A DNA stretch of 64,000 nucleotides from Plazaster borealis (lineage: Eukaryota > Echinodermata > Asteroidea > Forcipulatida > Labidiasteridae): assembly GCA_021014325.1 (NCBI GenBank), contig CM037472.1, positions 31,148,234-31,212,233 of the forward strand. The letters run 5' to 3'. Below are positions 34,026 to 46,940 of the stretch, piece after piece (the first letter of the stretch is position 1; the number at the start of each line of letters is the position of its first letter). A model generated the notes under the pieces. It was not told where the DNA came from. It ran no database searches and saw only the letters and a list, made by a program, of their open reading frames with translations. The translations under genes and the position numbers were made by a program.

Positions 34026-37000
34026 CTGTCAAATACAACAAAAATTTAAATTAGTTTACAAATATAATTGATCCTCTTAATCTTAAAGGAGAGCGCCGCG
34101 GCCGGGACAAACGCTCTACACTTAAAGGTGGGGTCATACGTTGGTAATCAACCCGAAACAAATTGTAATTCCTATCCAAAAGCTTACCGTACTTGTTATA
34201 AGATAGTAACAAGCATCCTCTGAAATTATTCCGTCTAAATGCCCCCGTTGATTAAAAATCAATCAAACAAATTGAATCTGAGAAACGATTCATGCAGGAA
34301 TCGTTTCTCAGATTTCTGAGGGTTGGTGTCCGTCCATGCTGCGGCCAGAGATGCGGTTGGTACCCGCTGTCACCTCGCTAAACGTGGATGGATTTTCTCA
34401 GCAAGAATTCACTGTGTTCAGCTGAAACTTTCACATATGGCTTTAATTGTATCTTCTTTACAACGTTGCCTATAAATCAGCATTACGTTGACAAAACCCA
34501 ATCTATGACCCTATTTTTAACAGAGACTAAACAACACAATGATAGCACGGATAAAAACGTTGATACTTGTCGACAGTACGTCGCGAGTCCCTTGGTTAAA
34601 TAACGTTTACAACACCAACCAGATACTCCATGTAGGCCTTGTTCGGTGAGAATGAACGACTTTGTTTGGTAAAAGAGTGAACGACTTTGTTTGGTAAAAA
34701 GAATGAACGACTTTGTTTGGTGAAAAGAACGAACGTTCGTTAAACATTTTTGATATTGCCCGCGGCTCGTTCTGTGGACAGTACGGGAAGCTGGTCAGGA
34801 ATTGGGGACAGTACTGTCATGGTAATACATGTATCTGAAACTGAAAACGCGGTCAGAAAAAACTAGTATTTTAGATACAGCAATCGGAACACCCCGTTAG
34901 GTTGTGTACCACTTCCTTATCTTAATGAACTGTAGTGTAGTGTTTTAAACTTTTGCGAGCAACGTAATTTCTTCTTTTGAGAGATTATTAAAGTTTTCTT
35001 GTGTATTTAGTCTTCTTAAACAAGTTTTGAGGCTTAAGCGCCAATATTAAATGCTCCTTTGATATATACGGACAATAATCAGTGACATTATTTTTATTTA
35101 TTACAGGTTTTCCCGGCCAATTTCAGCAAAAAATAAATTGTTTCAATAACACGAATTCAAATTCACGCATAATTCGCTAATTAATTTAAACTAGTGTTAG
35201 GGCTTACAGTAGTCATGTTAGTTGGATTTAGGGCTTACACTATAGGGTTTCTTTTTAGCTATTATTGCGTTCAATTTTGTTTTCGTGCACATGATTTCGT
35301 TCTTCTCATTCAGGTTTGTTACAGTCATTCTATTTCAATTATAGACAGTCAAGACTACATTCTAACCATTCTTCATTTAAATGTCTACTGCTTATTTACA
35401 ACACTAATGATATTGAATGGTTTACCAGCCTCTTGCTGTTGACTTTTACGAAATTGAATGATATTTGCGACCTAATGAATTTGAATAATCTTTTTTGACC
35501 AGTGAATGCTAAACTGTCGAAATTGAATAACTCCCTATGACTGATGAATACTGACCCAACGGAGCATTAGTTTTCAAACGAAATTGTATGAGCCGGATGA
35601 ATAAATGTTTGTTGAAATTGGCGGGAAAACTTTAGCGAATTTTTTATTTTATTTTGTTGTGGGGGGGGGGGTGTTACTTCTTGCAATATTGGGACTGCTC
35701 CTTCTGTATCTACATGTTCTCGCGCTTCCCACGGATGAAAACAGAAAGAAAGTATTTTCCAATCTTTAGATTATTAGATTAAACATCAAACATATACGGT
35801 AACCTACTTTATAGACGTGTTTCATTTTCCAGATCGTCTCTTGATTACCTCAAGGCCCGAAAGGGCAAAACTCAAAAAGAATCCATTTCCTCGAAAAAAG
35901 GAAAGGCCTCGAATGAATGTCTTATTGTTCTTTTACGCGACTTAGAACATTTTTTTCTCTCAAAGTTTCAGAAGCTATTTTTGTAGGAATCTAGGAAATC
36001 GTTTCAACTTTCAAAAGGTACTTCATAGACTCATTTCCTTCTCAAAGAGAAGCAACAACTTACAGATGAATACAATACCATCACGTGACTGAGAATAAAG
36101 GAAGGGGTGGACCAAACCAAAAAAACAAAATCCAAAAGAAAACAAAACAAGACAAAGCAAATCCACACATCTAAAGCCATGTTTATCGCTAGGTAAATCA
36201 AGGACTCGTCTTGTTCTCCAATCAAATAGTACAACACCTTTAAAGGTATAAGGTTCATAGATTGAATTTTGTCAACGTAGTGTTGATTTGTTGGCAAAAT
36301 TATCCAGAAAGATACAACAAAAGTCACATGTGAAAGTTTCAGATAATACAGTGTCTACTTGTTGAGAAAACAGCAAAAAACTTTCACGGTGCATGAATCA
36401 TTTCTCAGATTCAAATGTATTTATTGATTTCTAATCAACGGGGTCATTTCAGAGGATGCTTACCACTATAATACCATCTGTAAGCTTTCGGATATAAATC
36501 ACACAATTTGTTTTCTGGGTCATTACCCCCGAAAGTATGACCCAACCTTTAAATCGCAATGGCACACACATGAAAACCCCAGACAAGACAAGACAGTATA
36601 TATGGAAAGGTTTGCGGAAACACCACGTAATATCTCTAAATGAGTTGGGGTGGTTCTGAAAAGAACCGTTGGTTTCAACTCGACGTTTCGATCAGTATGC
36701 TCTGATCGTCTTCTGGAGAAAATCCTACTTAAGACAAGACACAGCAAACACTGATCAAAATAGATCAAGTTATATGATTTTCGCCAATTTTTTGTTGTTG
36801 ATTTATTTTGTCTGAACGAATTTTGACAGATGATGCTGATTCAAAACGAAAGACATAAAACAACTTTTGCATATGTCACGGACAATTCACAAAATAAACG
36901 AAAAATGCAAAATTGTTTGTACATGGCTAACGTGAATTAATGCCTGGATCTCGACAAAAATTAATTTTTAATTTTTAATTACCTACCACTATTTTTTAAT

Positions 37001-40000
37001 AACCTACCACTAATCACTGGAGGGTTGTTTTCGTGCAATACTTTAAATGATTTTCGGGACAAATCGGCCAAAATTCAGACCTAGTATCTTTAACTGTGAA
37101 TCCAGATCATCTCGCACAATGCTGAGATAAGGGGGAAAACTGTAGGATCTTTAAGTTTTAAATCTTGGCTGCAGGCCAAGATGTCTGAATCCAAATTCTA
37201 CCATTTCTTCCTCAATGGTTCTACCAGGGGATTTTCATAAATATTTTTTTCCGGACGTGATTAAAGAAAGTGGTGTCCCCTGCAAAACTAATTTCCTAGA
37301 AACTCACTAATGGAATCGGGTAAACCCCTGAAGGTGGTATACATTACGTCATGTTTAATTTGCCGAGCTGCCAGATGGTGACTCCATCCTTGCGCTATGA
37401 GTCAATGGTGTATCGGCGGTGGTAATTTTGATGATTATCTGGTGTCAACCTCGTGCAAAACTATAAATCTATCAGACTCAATGATCAACAACGTGACTAA
37501 AGTAGTTGAGTAGGGTAACCTCTTCTGGTTGGACATGTTCTGACATTACTACAACAACGATCATTTTTTTCTCTTGGAAGGTTGATCCGGTGATTTTATC
37601 AGAGTCGGAGAAAACTAGATTCTCTTCTATACCGGAAAACAAAAATCCAATAGCGGTGTATTCGGTGGCGTTTACCAGAGGGTTGGGGGGGGGGGGAGGG
37701 GCTGAAGCCCCCCCATTAACAATCCTTGCTGCCCTCTTGCCTCTCGAAATGAGATCGGAAAAATAAAATACGCAAGTGGTTCGATAACTAGCCCCCTCCC
37801 CCAAATTATGTATTTTCCCCGCTTGCCCCCCTAAAGTTTTCGTGAAGTCATCGTTATAACCCTCAAATCCCGGAAAATAAGGATAAATTAACAGAGTGGT
37901 TTTTTTTCATCATCCAAAAAGGTAGTAATAATTAACCAAGTAACTGGATTCCTTGTATCGTCTTCGAACTGAATCGGTTCAGATAAGTTGTTAAGTTGTT
38001 CAGTAAAGGTATCGTACACGTTTGGTAATGACTCAAAACAAATATTAGCATAAAACTTGCTTGGTAACAAGCAACGGAGAGCTGTTGGTAGTATAAAACA
38101 TTGTAGGAAACGACTCCCTCTGAAGTAACGTAGTTTTTGAGAAAGAGGTAATTTCTCACTAAAATAATTGCAAGAAGTTTTTATTCCTATCTGAAAGCAC
38201 ACAAATTTGTAACAAGGTGTTTTTTCTTTCATCGTTTTCTTGCAACTTCGATGACCAATAATTGAGCCCAAATTTTCACAGGCTTGTTATTTTATGCATG
38301 TGTTGGGATACATCAAGTGAGAACACTGATCTTTGACAATTTCCAAACGTGTTCAGTGCCTTTAAGTATTACAGCTGGACAAGTTTTGAGATGTAACCCC
38401 ATCATCATATCAACCGTTCATAAACAAAAATTGTACGGTACAACTTCAATAACATGAACGGTTTTATATTTAACTACATTGAGCTTGCACACCTTATAGG
38501 CTCTGTGACTCTTGTGGAAACACTGTAATGTCACTGCAGGTCAGTGTCTATGTCTGTAGCTCCATGAGCTATGTAGCTACCACTGTAGCTGCTGATCCAC
38601 ACCCACTGCAAAAAAGCCACAAACGTTTGCCTTGTGCGTAATACAAAGGAAACTGGTCTTCCAAAACACCGTTCCTTGATGCACCACAGACTCTGCTCTA
38701 CATTCTTAAAACTTCCGGTCAGAATTGACCCGGATCCAGTTCCCGTGGGGTCTGAAATGGGTCAGTATGACCCGGAATCTGTGTCAAAATTACCCAGAAA
38801 AGGGTCAAAATGACGCAGAGTCCGAGTTAGAATCAAATTTGTTAGCCACTGAAAGCAAGATATGTAACTATTGGCCCTTTCGCGAAAATTCGCATCTCAT
38901 CGACCCTCAGGGGTCAACAAGGTAAACTAGTCCGTTTGGGGGAAGAGGTACATATAGGCCTACAGGGTGTTTCGTATCATGGAATAGGACCCTCGGAGGC
39001 CACCAAGGGGTCAACAAGGTAAACTGGTCCGTTTGGGGGGAGAGTTACCTAAACAGGGTGTTTCGTATCATGGAATACGACCCTCGGAGGCCAACAAGGG
39101 GTCAACAAGGTAAACTGGTCCGTTTGGGGGAAAAGGTACCTAAACAGGGTGTTTCGTATCATCGATACGACCCCCAGGAATCAACAAGGGGTCAACAAGG
39201 TAAACTAGTCCGTTTTGGGAAAAGGTACCTAAACAGGGTGTTTCGTATCATGTAATACGAGCCTCGGGGGTCAACATGGGGTCAACAAGGTAAGCTAGTC
39301 CATTTAGGGGAAAAGGTACCTAAACAGGGTGTTTTGTATCATGGCATACGAGCCTCGGGGGTCAACATGGGGTCAACAAGGTAAAGCCGTTTGGGGGAAA
39401 AGGTACCTAAAAAGGGTGTTTCGTATCATGTAATACGAGCCTCGGGGTCAACATGGGGTCAACAAGGTAAACTAGTCCGTTTGGGGGAAAAGTTAACTAA
39501 ACAGGGTGTTTTGTATCATGGAATACGACCCCAGGGGTCAACATGGGGTCAACAAGGTAAAGCCGTTTGGGGGAAAAGGTACCTAAACAGGGTGTTTCGT
39601 ACCATACCAGACTTGATGCATTCTTTGCTGAGAAGATCTGAGTAAATTTATTTCAGATCTGCAACTCACAAACAATTCAAATCGTGTACGTCCATCTTAC
39701 CCCCCCCCCCCCATCAAATTTGCATTGTTTCAATGATGGGCTTGAAGGGGGCATGAACTGGTCGCTGTCTAGATATAAAGTTATCCACCATGTATTTTGC
39801 TGTTTGCAGTCACTGAATATAAACACGGAATGTTATGGGACATGATCAAACTCTAATGCTAATAAATGATCCAACAGGTAAAAGTTGTGAGTAGCGATTC
39901 AGCAAGCCTGAAAATCATTGCAGCTGCATTTGCTATTATTTGACAAAATCTAAATCAGTTTAATTCAAATGGATTGATGTAATCAACTGAATACAAGTTA

Positions 40001-43000
40001 CGTAGGAATATTCTTTTAGGGAAAACATTTCTCTTCTACTTCTAGATGCACGCATATTTGGGGATAGTTCACCACAAAACTCATTACGTCAGAAGTACAT
40101 CGCTGTTGGTACACCAGTCTAACTTCAATTCATGTGTGTACACGAACTTGCGTCACGTAAAGATGACCAAAAGTAAAATAAACATCTTGATAAAAATCAG
40201 CGATTGAAATACTATTGTCCTCAGAGAACTACGTCTGCAGATCCAATCCTAAATGTGACTTTTATACAGCAACAATCACCGCATTATTTGTATCAATAAA
40301 ACAAGTTACGATACTGTACAAAAATAAGAGCAACATGTTCTTTAAAACATTGCGTTCTGCAGTGAAACTTTCACTTTTATAAAAAAAACAAACAAACCGA
40401 AAAGTATTCAAAACAAACCCGAGGGTTTTCGCCAATTAAAAAATAAAATAAATAACCAAATGGTGCGACAGGCCTAGGTAAAATGTTCAGACTTTCTGTG
40501 AAAGAGTTTTCCCTTTTAATTGGGCGATAATGATAACAAAGCTTATTTATTTTTAATTTATTTATTTTAAATCTTCGGACACATAAAGACATCTCGACCG
40601 GGAGTCGGCCAGGGAAGTACACAAGTTTCAAAAACTGTCATCAAAAAGATGTGTCGTCCACAAACCACTGGTCAAAAAATTCTAAAAACAGGAGACTAAT
40701 AAAAATTGTATTAAAAATGATATAAAACAAACACCCCAGCTTACAAACAAACACCCCCAACAAAACAACAACAATAACCATGCTGTCAGCAAACAACAAG
40801 CAAACAAACACACAAAAGAAAAAAACGAAAACACAAGAAGCAAACAAGAAAACGCCCACCCCAAACCCACCCCCCCACAAAAAAAACAAAAAAAACAACA
40901 AAAAAACAAAAACAACAATAACAAACAACAACAACACAAAAGCAAGCAGACAAAGGACAGATATAGGCAGGCAGGCATACAGAAAATACGGACAGACAAG
41001 CAAACCAAAGATTCACCAAAGGAAAACACCCCTACAATCAAAACTAGACTATTAAAAGACTCGTAATCACCGCAAAGAATGTTTCTAGAAACCGATGACT
41101 TCAGTTGCAGAATGTTTAAGTAATTTAAACAGTAAACATTATGAACATGGGTGTAGACATTATAGTTGGTTCTTTCTCTATTTCTACCTCAATGGTTCTT
41201 TTAAGTACAACATGCCCTAAATCGTTTCCGTGAAGAAACTTTAAGCTCAACGTGGGTACAGAAACTCAAAAGATGTTATCTTGATAAAACGTTTAACACG
41301 TAAACGGTGTTACGTTTGATACCGTTTAACTCGTAAATGATGTAACATCTGATGACGTTTAACTCATAATTAATGTACCCTTTGATAACGTTTAACTCGT
41401 AACTGATGCAACGTTTGATTGATAACGTTTTACTCGTAAATGATGTCACGTCTGATAACATTTAACTCGCAAATGATGTAACGTCTGATAACATTGAACT
41501 CGTAAATGATGAAGCGTTTGGTTGATGACATTACTCGTAAATGGTGTAAGGTTTGATACCGTTTAACTAGTCAGTGTTTAGGACTACAAGTAAGCTTGAT
41601 ATATTTTCTAAAATATAGACAACTTCAACTTCCTTGTGTACATGTACAAGTAGTACTCGCCTTAACAAACAATGGAATATGCCAAATTCCTGTAGGTACA
41701 AATGTTACCACAGGTATAGGAAAAAACTCGCTCTCTTATAATAAAAAGAGGAAGCAACACCGGTGCCTGTGTATGTCTACATTAATACCAGCCTCATAAA
41801 CGGTGCATCAGGGACTACGGTATGAGATCAAAGGTCAAACAATTTAGGTCAGCAGTTCAAGGACGCCAAACAGCACATAGGAGAGACGTGTCCTGTCAAA
41901 TAGGTAATAGACGCTCTCTGAAAATGTAGATTTACGGTGCGAAACCTTGTCAAAACTTCATCGGTGAAATACAGATATTAGTTGGGAGACTTTGTTTAGA
42001 ACTGTAAAATGATCACCCTGCTCTAATGAAGAAAAGGTAGTTTCACCAACAACCAACTAATACATAAACAGACCATAAAATATAAAAAACACAACCAAAA
42101 ACACACTAAGTAAAACCTAAAATCTACATCACAATTTCACTATTAACAACCTCAGGGAGAGACCAGTATTAGATAAAACTTTCAATCCAATTATTAATGG
42201 AATTAACAATTCAATGAAACTGCTTAATGGAACTATTTTATAGAGCAAGGACCAGTCTATGATTGGAAATAGGTAGTGGAAGCTGGGAGTCAGAAAATCA
42301 GTTTTTAAGGAGTGCGAGTTCAACCTCCATACTCCTTAACTTTGTCCGAAGAGTGCAAGAGATAGCACTCCTTACATTATTATAGTTTAGATTGTATTTA
42401 AAAAAACAAAATGAAAAGACAGAATTTAATTCACAGTAGGAAATGAACTACCGATGTGGCATGCTTTGATCAACCCACAAAAACGAAATTCTTCAAAACC
42501 AATCCCGCAAACTGGCACGTGCGGATATGACTTTTGTTCGAGATATTGTCTGCTTAAATTAAACGCCATGAACAGTCACATTTTTGTGATGTTAATTTCT
42601 TGTTTGGACTATTGTGTGAAGTTTGGTTCTGTAGAGTATAAAGAGCGCTCCTCAATAACTTAAGGAGAGCATTAATTTTTTCTGATTTATAGCTCTCCTC
42701 TTATTTCTCAAAATGAAGGACAGGTGAGTCAAGTGTTTCTTCTTTTGGAAAACCCCGTGACTAATAATGGCTGTGATTACTACATCTATTGTACAGTTCC
42801 TGTGATGGATTAGTATAAGGAACTACACAATTCTTGTTTGAATGGATTGAATTTGACACACTATGCAGAGACAATTCGAGGAAGGTTCATGAACAAAGTT
42901 GCCCTGCCTTGCTTAGGAAGTTACCCCCTATGCCAGCATCGACCGTAGTTTATTGCTCCATGGTTTTACCATGGTAGTTACACAAATATCTACCTCCATG

Positions 43001-43959
43001 GTTTACGTTATATGCTTGTTCTATAGACCCTTCCTCCATAACACTACGCACTTTTCTGTCACAGGCTTTAACAAAGTTCTGACGCCAATACTAGCCCTCA
43101 GTGGTCCTTTCTCTATGGTTAGAGTAACTCTTTACTTTCAAAGGATCCAATCTTACCCTTTAGATATACCAGCAGCAGGGGCCCGATCTCGCTGCCGTCT
43201 GTTCTTGAACCAGTTGCTAACTTGAGTAAGGGTAAGCCCCGTCACCTTTGCCAAATTCCGCTTCTCCTCCGGTGTGGGATACTTGTTCATCCGGTAACAT
43301 TCCTTCAGCATCTTCCGGGACTTCTCCTTGAAGCAATACACAGTCTCCTCCCCGTCCCAAATGGTCCTTGGTAGAGGGAACTTCCGACGGATGCGGTACT
43401 TATCGACAGCTCCCAACCCTCTTCCCCTCGACTTCTCCGCTTCGCCGTAATGCCCCCGATACCAAAGGTCTTGAAGCTCCGGATGGAAGGCAGAGTTGAA
43501 GCTGTACGACTGCAGAATCGAGTACATCTCTTTGAAGTTGCCCCGGTGGTAACTCACTGCTGCCCTTGCTCTGAGTACAGTCTCGTTGCTTTGGAGAGAC
43601 TCGTCTGACGGGAGAGTCCACAGGAACCTGGCCAACCTCTCCATGTTCCCCGTCTGGAGTAAAGCCTCACAAACGCAGACGATCTGCTGCGAGGAGAACG
43701 ACAAGGCATTGACCCCTCTCTCGTTGATGTCTGCGATGGAGGTGGTAGTGGTAGCGGCATTGGCACATGAATTGATCACGCCGATGCTGCTACTGATGGG
43801 CGACGATTTGTGGTTCAACAAGTCTTGGATCATGTTGTCTGTGGTGGACTGCTGAATGCTGTTGTTGGCCTCGCTGCCGATCATGATACCCGACTCCAGA
43901 GTGCTCATAGCTGGGTCCAATTCCGAAGCCATCGTCTCAGCTTGCGATTCCATATTCAT
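33269..43959 (-). CDS. six4/5: SIX4/5-class homeobox transcription factor, two coding exons, 519 residues
   Basis: Developmental DNA-binding regulator (sine oculis family), acting in the nucleus, often with Eya cofactors. Exons are 43157-43959 and 33269-34025 on the minus strand; the join is in phase (803 + 757 = 520 codons including stop). SIX domain at about residues 88-199, with [20 protein letters not shown]. Homeodomain at about 200-259, with recognition helix [15 protein letters not shown] and the SIX-type K at homeodomain position 50. GAVDKYR and [15 protein letters not shown] place it with SIX4/5 rather than SIX1/2 (which has AVGKYR, EETSYCF). The C-terminal exon is Ser/Thr/Ala/Gly-rich. 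It contains an Asn run coded by (AAC)n and an IKTEP motif (342-346) fitting a sumoylation consensus. The N-terminus before the SIX domain is unusually Ser/Thr/Asn-rich. Further exons inside the 9.1-kb intron cannot be excluded, and vertebrate SIX4 has a longer C-terminus. Confidence 0.93.
34122..34520. mobile_element. MITE family C
   Basis: TTAAAGGTGGGGTCATACG at the left. The interior CCGTTGATTAAAAATCAATC and GAGAAACGATTCATGC is shared, inverted, with 36,238-36,552. Confidence 0.6.
36238..36552. mobile_element. MITE family C, reversed
   Basis: TTTAAAGGTATAAGGTTCATAG to GTATGACCCAACCTTTAAA. The interior TTCAAATGTATTTATTGATT and ATCAACGGGGTCATTTCAGAGGATGCTTAC is the inverse of 34,200-34,290. 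Confidence 0.65.
36655..36720 (-). other. Conserved retroelement hairpin motif
   Basis: On the minus strand it reads AGAAGACGATCAG-AGCATA-CTGATCGAAACGTCGAG. The 7-bp stem CGATCAG/CTGATCG (36,689-36,708) is perfect. The same motif with partly compensated changes is at 59,713-59,750. The surrounding AACGGTTCTTTTCAGAACC resembles the ends of widespread invertebrate retroelements, probably Penelope-like. Confidence 0.5.
38004..38365. mobile_element. MITE family A
   Basis: AAAGGTATCGTACACGTTTGG to GTGTTCAGTGCCTTTAA. One short deletion relative to other copies (AAAACTTCTTG missing). Confidence 0.75.
38895..39605. repeat. Minisatellite, period about 90 bp, 8 copies
   Basis: GGGGTCAACAAGGTAAA recurs at about 38,911, 39,008, 39,099, 39,189, 39,279, 39,370, 39,456 and 39,546. 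Each unit also has CCGTTTGGGGGAAAAGGTAC, CTAAACAGGGTGTTTCGTAT and an ATACGA(C/G)CCTC.GGGG end. It is inside the SIX4/5 intron; the open frames here are repeat artefacts. Confidence 0.9.
40735..41000. repeat. Low-complexity A/C-rich tract
   Basis: Strand-asymmetric AAAC/CAAA/ACAAC-rich sequence almost without T on the plus strand, which yields long but meaningless frames on both strands. Confidence 0.8.
41282..41571. repeat. Short tandem array, period 33 bp with 37-bp variants, about 9 copies
   Basis: The unit is approximately AACGTTTAACTCGTAAATGA followed by TGTAACGTCTGAT. Copies with an extra TGAT (37 bp) occur at least twice. Confidence 0.85.
43157..43959 (-). CDS. six4/5: SIX4/5 exon 1 (SIX domain + homeodomain)
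   Basis: Begins at the ATG complementary to 43,957-43,959; a second ATG two codons on is an alternative start. It ends with donor AAAGG|GTAAGA after [12 protein letters not shown] weaker GTATAT donor 14 bases earlier would leave the wrong phase for the downstream exon. Without splicing the frame would stop three bases past the donor. Confidence 0.93.
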
Positions 43960-45124
43960 CTTGTGTAACTAACGCACCGGTGCAGAGAGAGTGGCGAGGC
44001 TAGAGAGTGTAGAGTTGCAAACTCGCATCAAGAAAACGAAAGCTCAGGGGTCAATGTATACCACTGCGCCGTATACCAGATGTGTGTACGTCACAACCTA
44101 AAAACAACAGCGGATCTGATAGCTAGTGGAGCCACTGCCGAAAGCGTATGCATGGAAACGGGTCCACATAACAGTACCTCTCATTGGCTCAGACCGTCTT
44201 CGATTCTTCACGGTAATTGGTTGTTCTTAACGGGCCCCGTGATAACCCTACACACCCTTCAGAGAATAGATAACATTTTTGACACATTATAAACCGTGTA
44301 TAAACTTCAATACAGGTTTCTAGTGTGCGATGTCATACTTTCTAATGGAGCTGCAAGGGGAAACACAGGATTTGGCCATTCAATATTTCGCATTACAAAT
44401 TGTTTCTTTGAACAAGCAATCGAAAGTAACATCTTCGGCAATTTTAGGGGTCTGTAGAGAACAGATCAGTGTTCCGGGATCAGTTTGGTTTTCAGTATGA
44501 AGCTGTACTGGTGGTAGGACTGTACATGTTTACTACGGCTGTTCATGCCTCCCGTGGGGGGACCCAGCTCACTGCTAGTGAAGGTCATACCCCGGTTTGT
44601 GCGGCGCGGCTCACGCACAAGGTCATTTTTATCAGAGGACAAAAATATCATAGTGCACGTAGCATGCATACTGCTGACAGCAAATCCCCGTCTTGTTCGT
44701 ATTAACATTACTGTTTATCATTGACCCGTTGTTGTTCTCGGTTTATTTTGGTATATGTGGAATTTCTTTTAGCAAATCATCACAATAAAAAAATAAAAAG
44801 TCCATGTTAATTTTTTGTTGAACAGAGCATAGAGCAAGGAACAGAACAGAGTCTGTACATCAATCTTACTTAGTTATACAGCTTCTTGAGTTATTGGCAA
44901 TATCTGAGAATACTGGTCATCAATGTGTTCACGTATACCCAAACATAATCACTTCCAACCTCAATGGGAAAGCAACAATGTCTGCCCATCTGTACTTTAC
45001 TAAGGTGTAGCTCATATCATGATCATAGGGATCAGTGGCTCTGTGATGAGCTTGTGTAATTAATCTTAGTATAAATACAAAGAAAATTTACCATTTCGAC
45101 CTCTATGTTTGGACTCTTAAACCA
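43960..45124. promoter_or_regulatory. SIX4/5 upstream region
   Basis: The 5' UTR and promoter of SIX4/5 must start here, but no TATA box or initiator could be placed. 43,960-44,200 is less AT-rich than the rest of the region. No reading frame here looks real. Confidence 0.35.
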
Positions 45125-45911
<787 letters not shown>

Positions 45912-46669
45912 GGTGCTTGGAACACACCTTACTCCCTGTCTTGGACTGAAGACACTAATAATGATCATAGACACAGCTAGGTCTTGCCCTTCTATAACCT
46001 GAGGGGCTACCCAGTCACAATGTACTTCTGGCCATGTTTTCACAAAGGGCAACTTTGATTTCAATACCATTGAATTTGTCATAGTACGGTGGCCTACTTC
46101 GTTTCCCTATACCAAGATTGGAAAGCTTGCGATCCGAGATTCAGACATACAGCAAGTCGTGTATAGAATGTTTTGAATAATGGCAGGGCCTCACCTTCGG
46201 ATAGAGTGTTGAGACGATCTTGATCAGCAAAGTGCCGTCTGGTGAGAGTGCGATTGAATAATGCCCACTAATGGACTGTTTCAGTCACCTGCGTCTACCT
46301 ATGGAGGATGGCAAACTATAAAGTGAAGATTCTCTCCTTCAATGTATAGTATGCCATCAGTTACACGTTTAACCTATATAGGTTTGTTGTTTTACGGTAG
46401 ATTAAGGCGTATAATTTTAGTCCATGTTTGGCAGATTCATGTATAAAGATGTGTACAATACACTGGTGTAACAATGAATGCGCTGGTAACGTGTAAAACT
46501 ATCTTGACGATTCCTAAACCGGAGTCTACTTATTTTCTGAGAAGATGATTAATTCAATCCAAAACATATTGACTTTATACCTCAATTATTATACCGGTTT
46601 AAATTACCCCAACCCAACCCCCATTTTGGGTTTCACTGTGTTTTGCGCAGTTTACATTTTGGCTTTCCA

Positions 46670-46940
46670 AGCAGGGCTCGTATTGTCTACAAAGATCTTA
46701 ATAATTTAATAATTTAATAGATGTTGCTGACTTTTAACTGTTTCATGTTAATGCCCCTATCTCAATGTTGAGTCCAACAGAATCAGCCCGTTAGAAACCT
46801 ACGTTCTAAAAACAAATTTCGCTACATCGTATATGGTTCTCGCTTTTTTTCTAGAATCCGCTATGGAACTCTTGAATGATTTACCCGGTAAGCACATGTT
46901 AAAACTTGTTGAAACTACCGACCAATTCCAAATACTGGTC
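46670..46940 (+). mobile_element. Non-LTR retrotransposon C-terminal remnant, frameshifted
   Basis: IVYKDLNNL, then VRNLRSKNKFRYIVYGSRFF, then after a frame change AMELLNDLPGKHML and VETTDQF. This order matches the tail of many CR1/Jockey-like reverse transcriptases (LRSKN.F...R......WN.LP......TDQFK). Broken by a frameshift and lacking the catalytic region. Confidence 0.5.

Larger units (their letters stand above)
34026..43156 (-). other. six4/5: Large SIX4/5 intron (9.1 kb)
   Basis: Contains MITEs at 34,122, 36,238 and 38,004, two tandem arrays (38,895-39,605 and 41,282-41,571), a low-complexity tract at 40,735-41,000 and AT-rich unique DNA. Stretches 34,520-36,237 and 41,600-43,000 show no recognisable repeat and are the best places in the intron to look for enhancers. 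Confidence 0.6.

Noticed and set aside
36655..36720. A confident hammerhead ribozyme call
   Set aside because: The core CTGANGA is present at 59,713 but is CCAGAAGA here, and the stem II boundary does not fit the canonical layout; kept only as a hypothesis.
38895..39605. A CRISPR-like array
   Set aside because: Units are contiguous 90-bp near-identical repeats without unique spacers, in a eukaryotic genome.
38725..39645. Repetitive open frames with RGQQGKLVR motifs
   Set aside because: Products of the 90-bp minisatellite, broken between units and without a start or splice context.
40641..41041. Membrane-protein-like frame of 120 codons on the minus strand
   Set aside because: It comes from an A/C-rich low-complexity tract; hydrophobic Phe/Val/Cys runs are a composition artefact.
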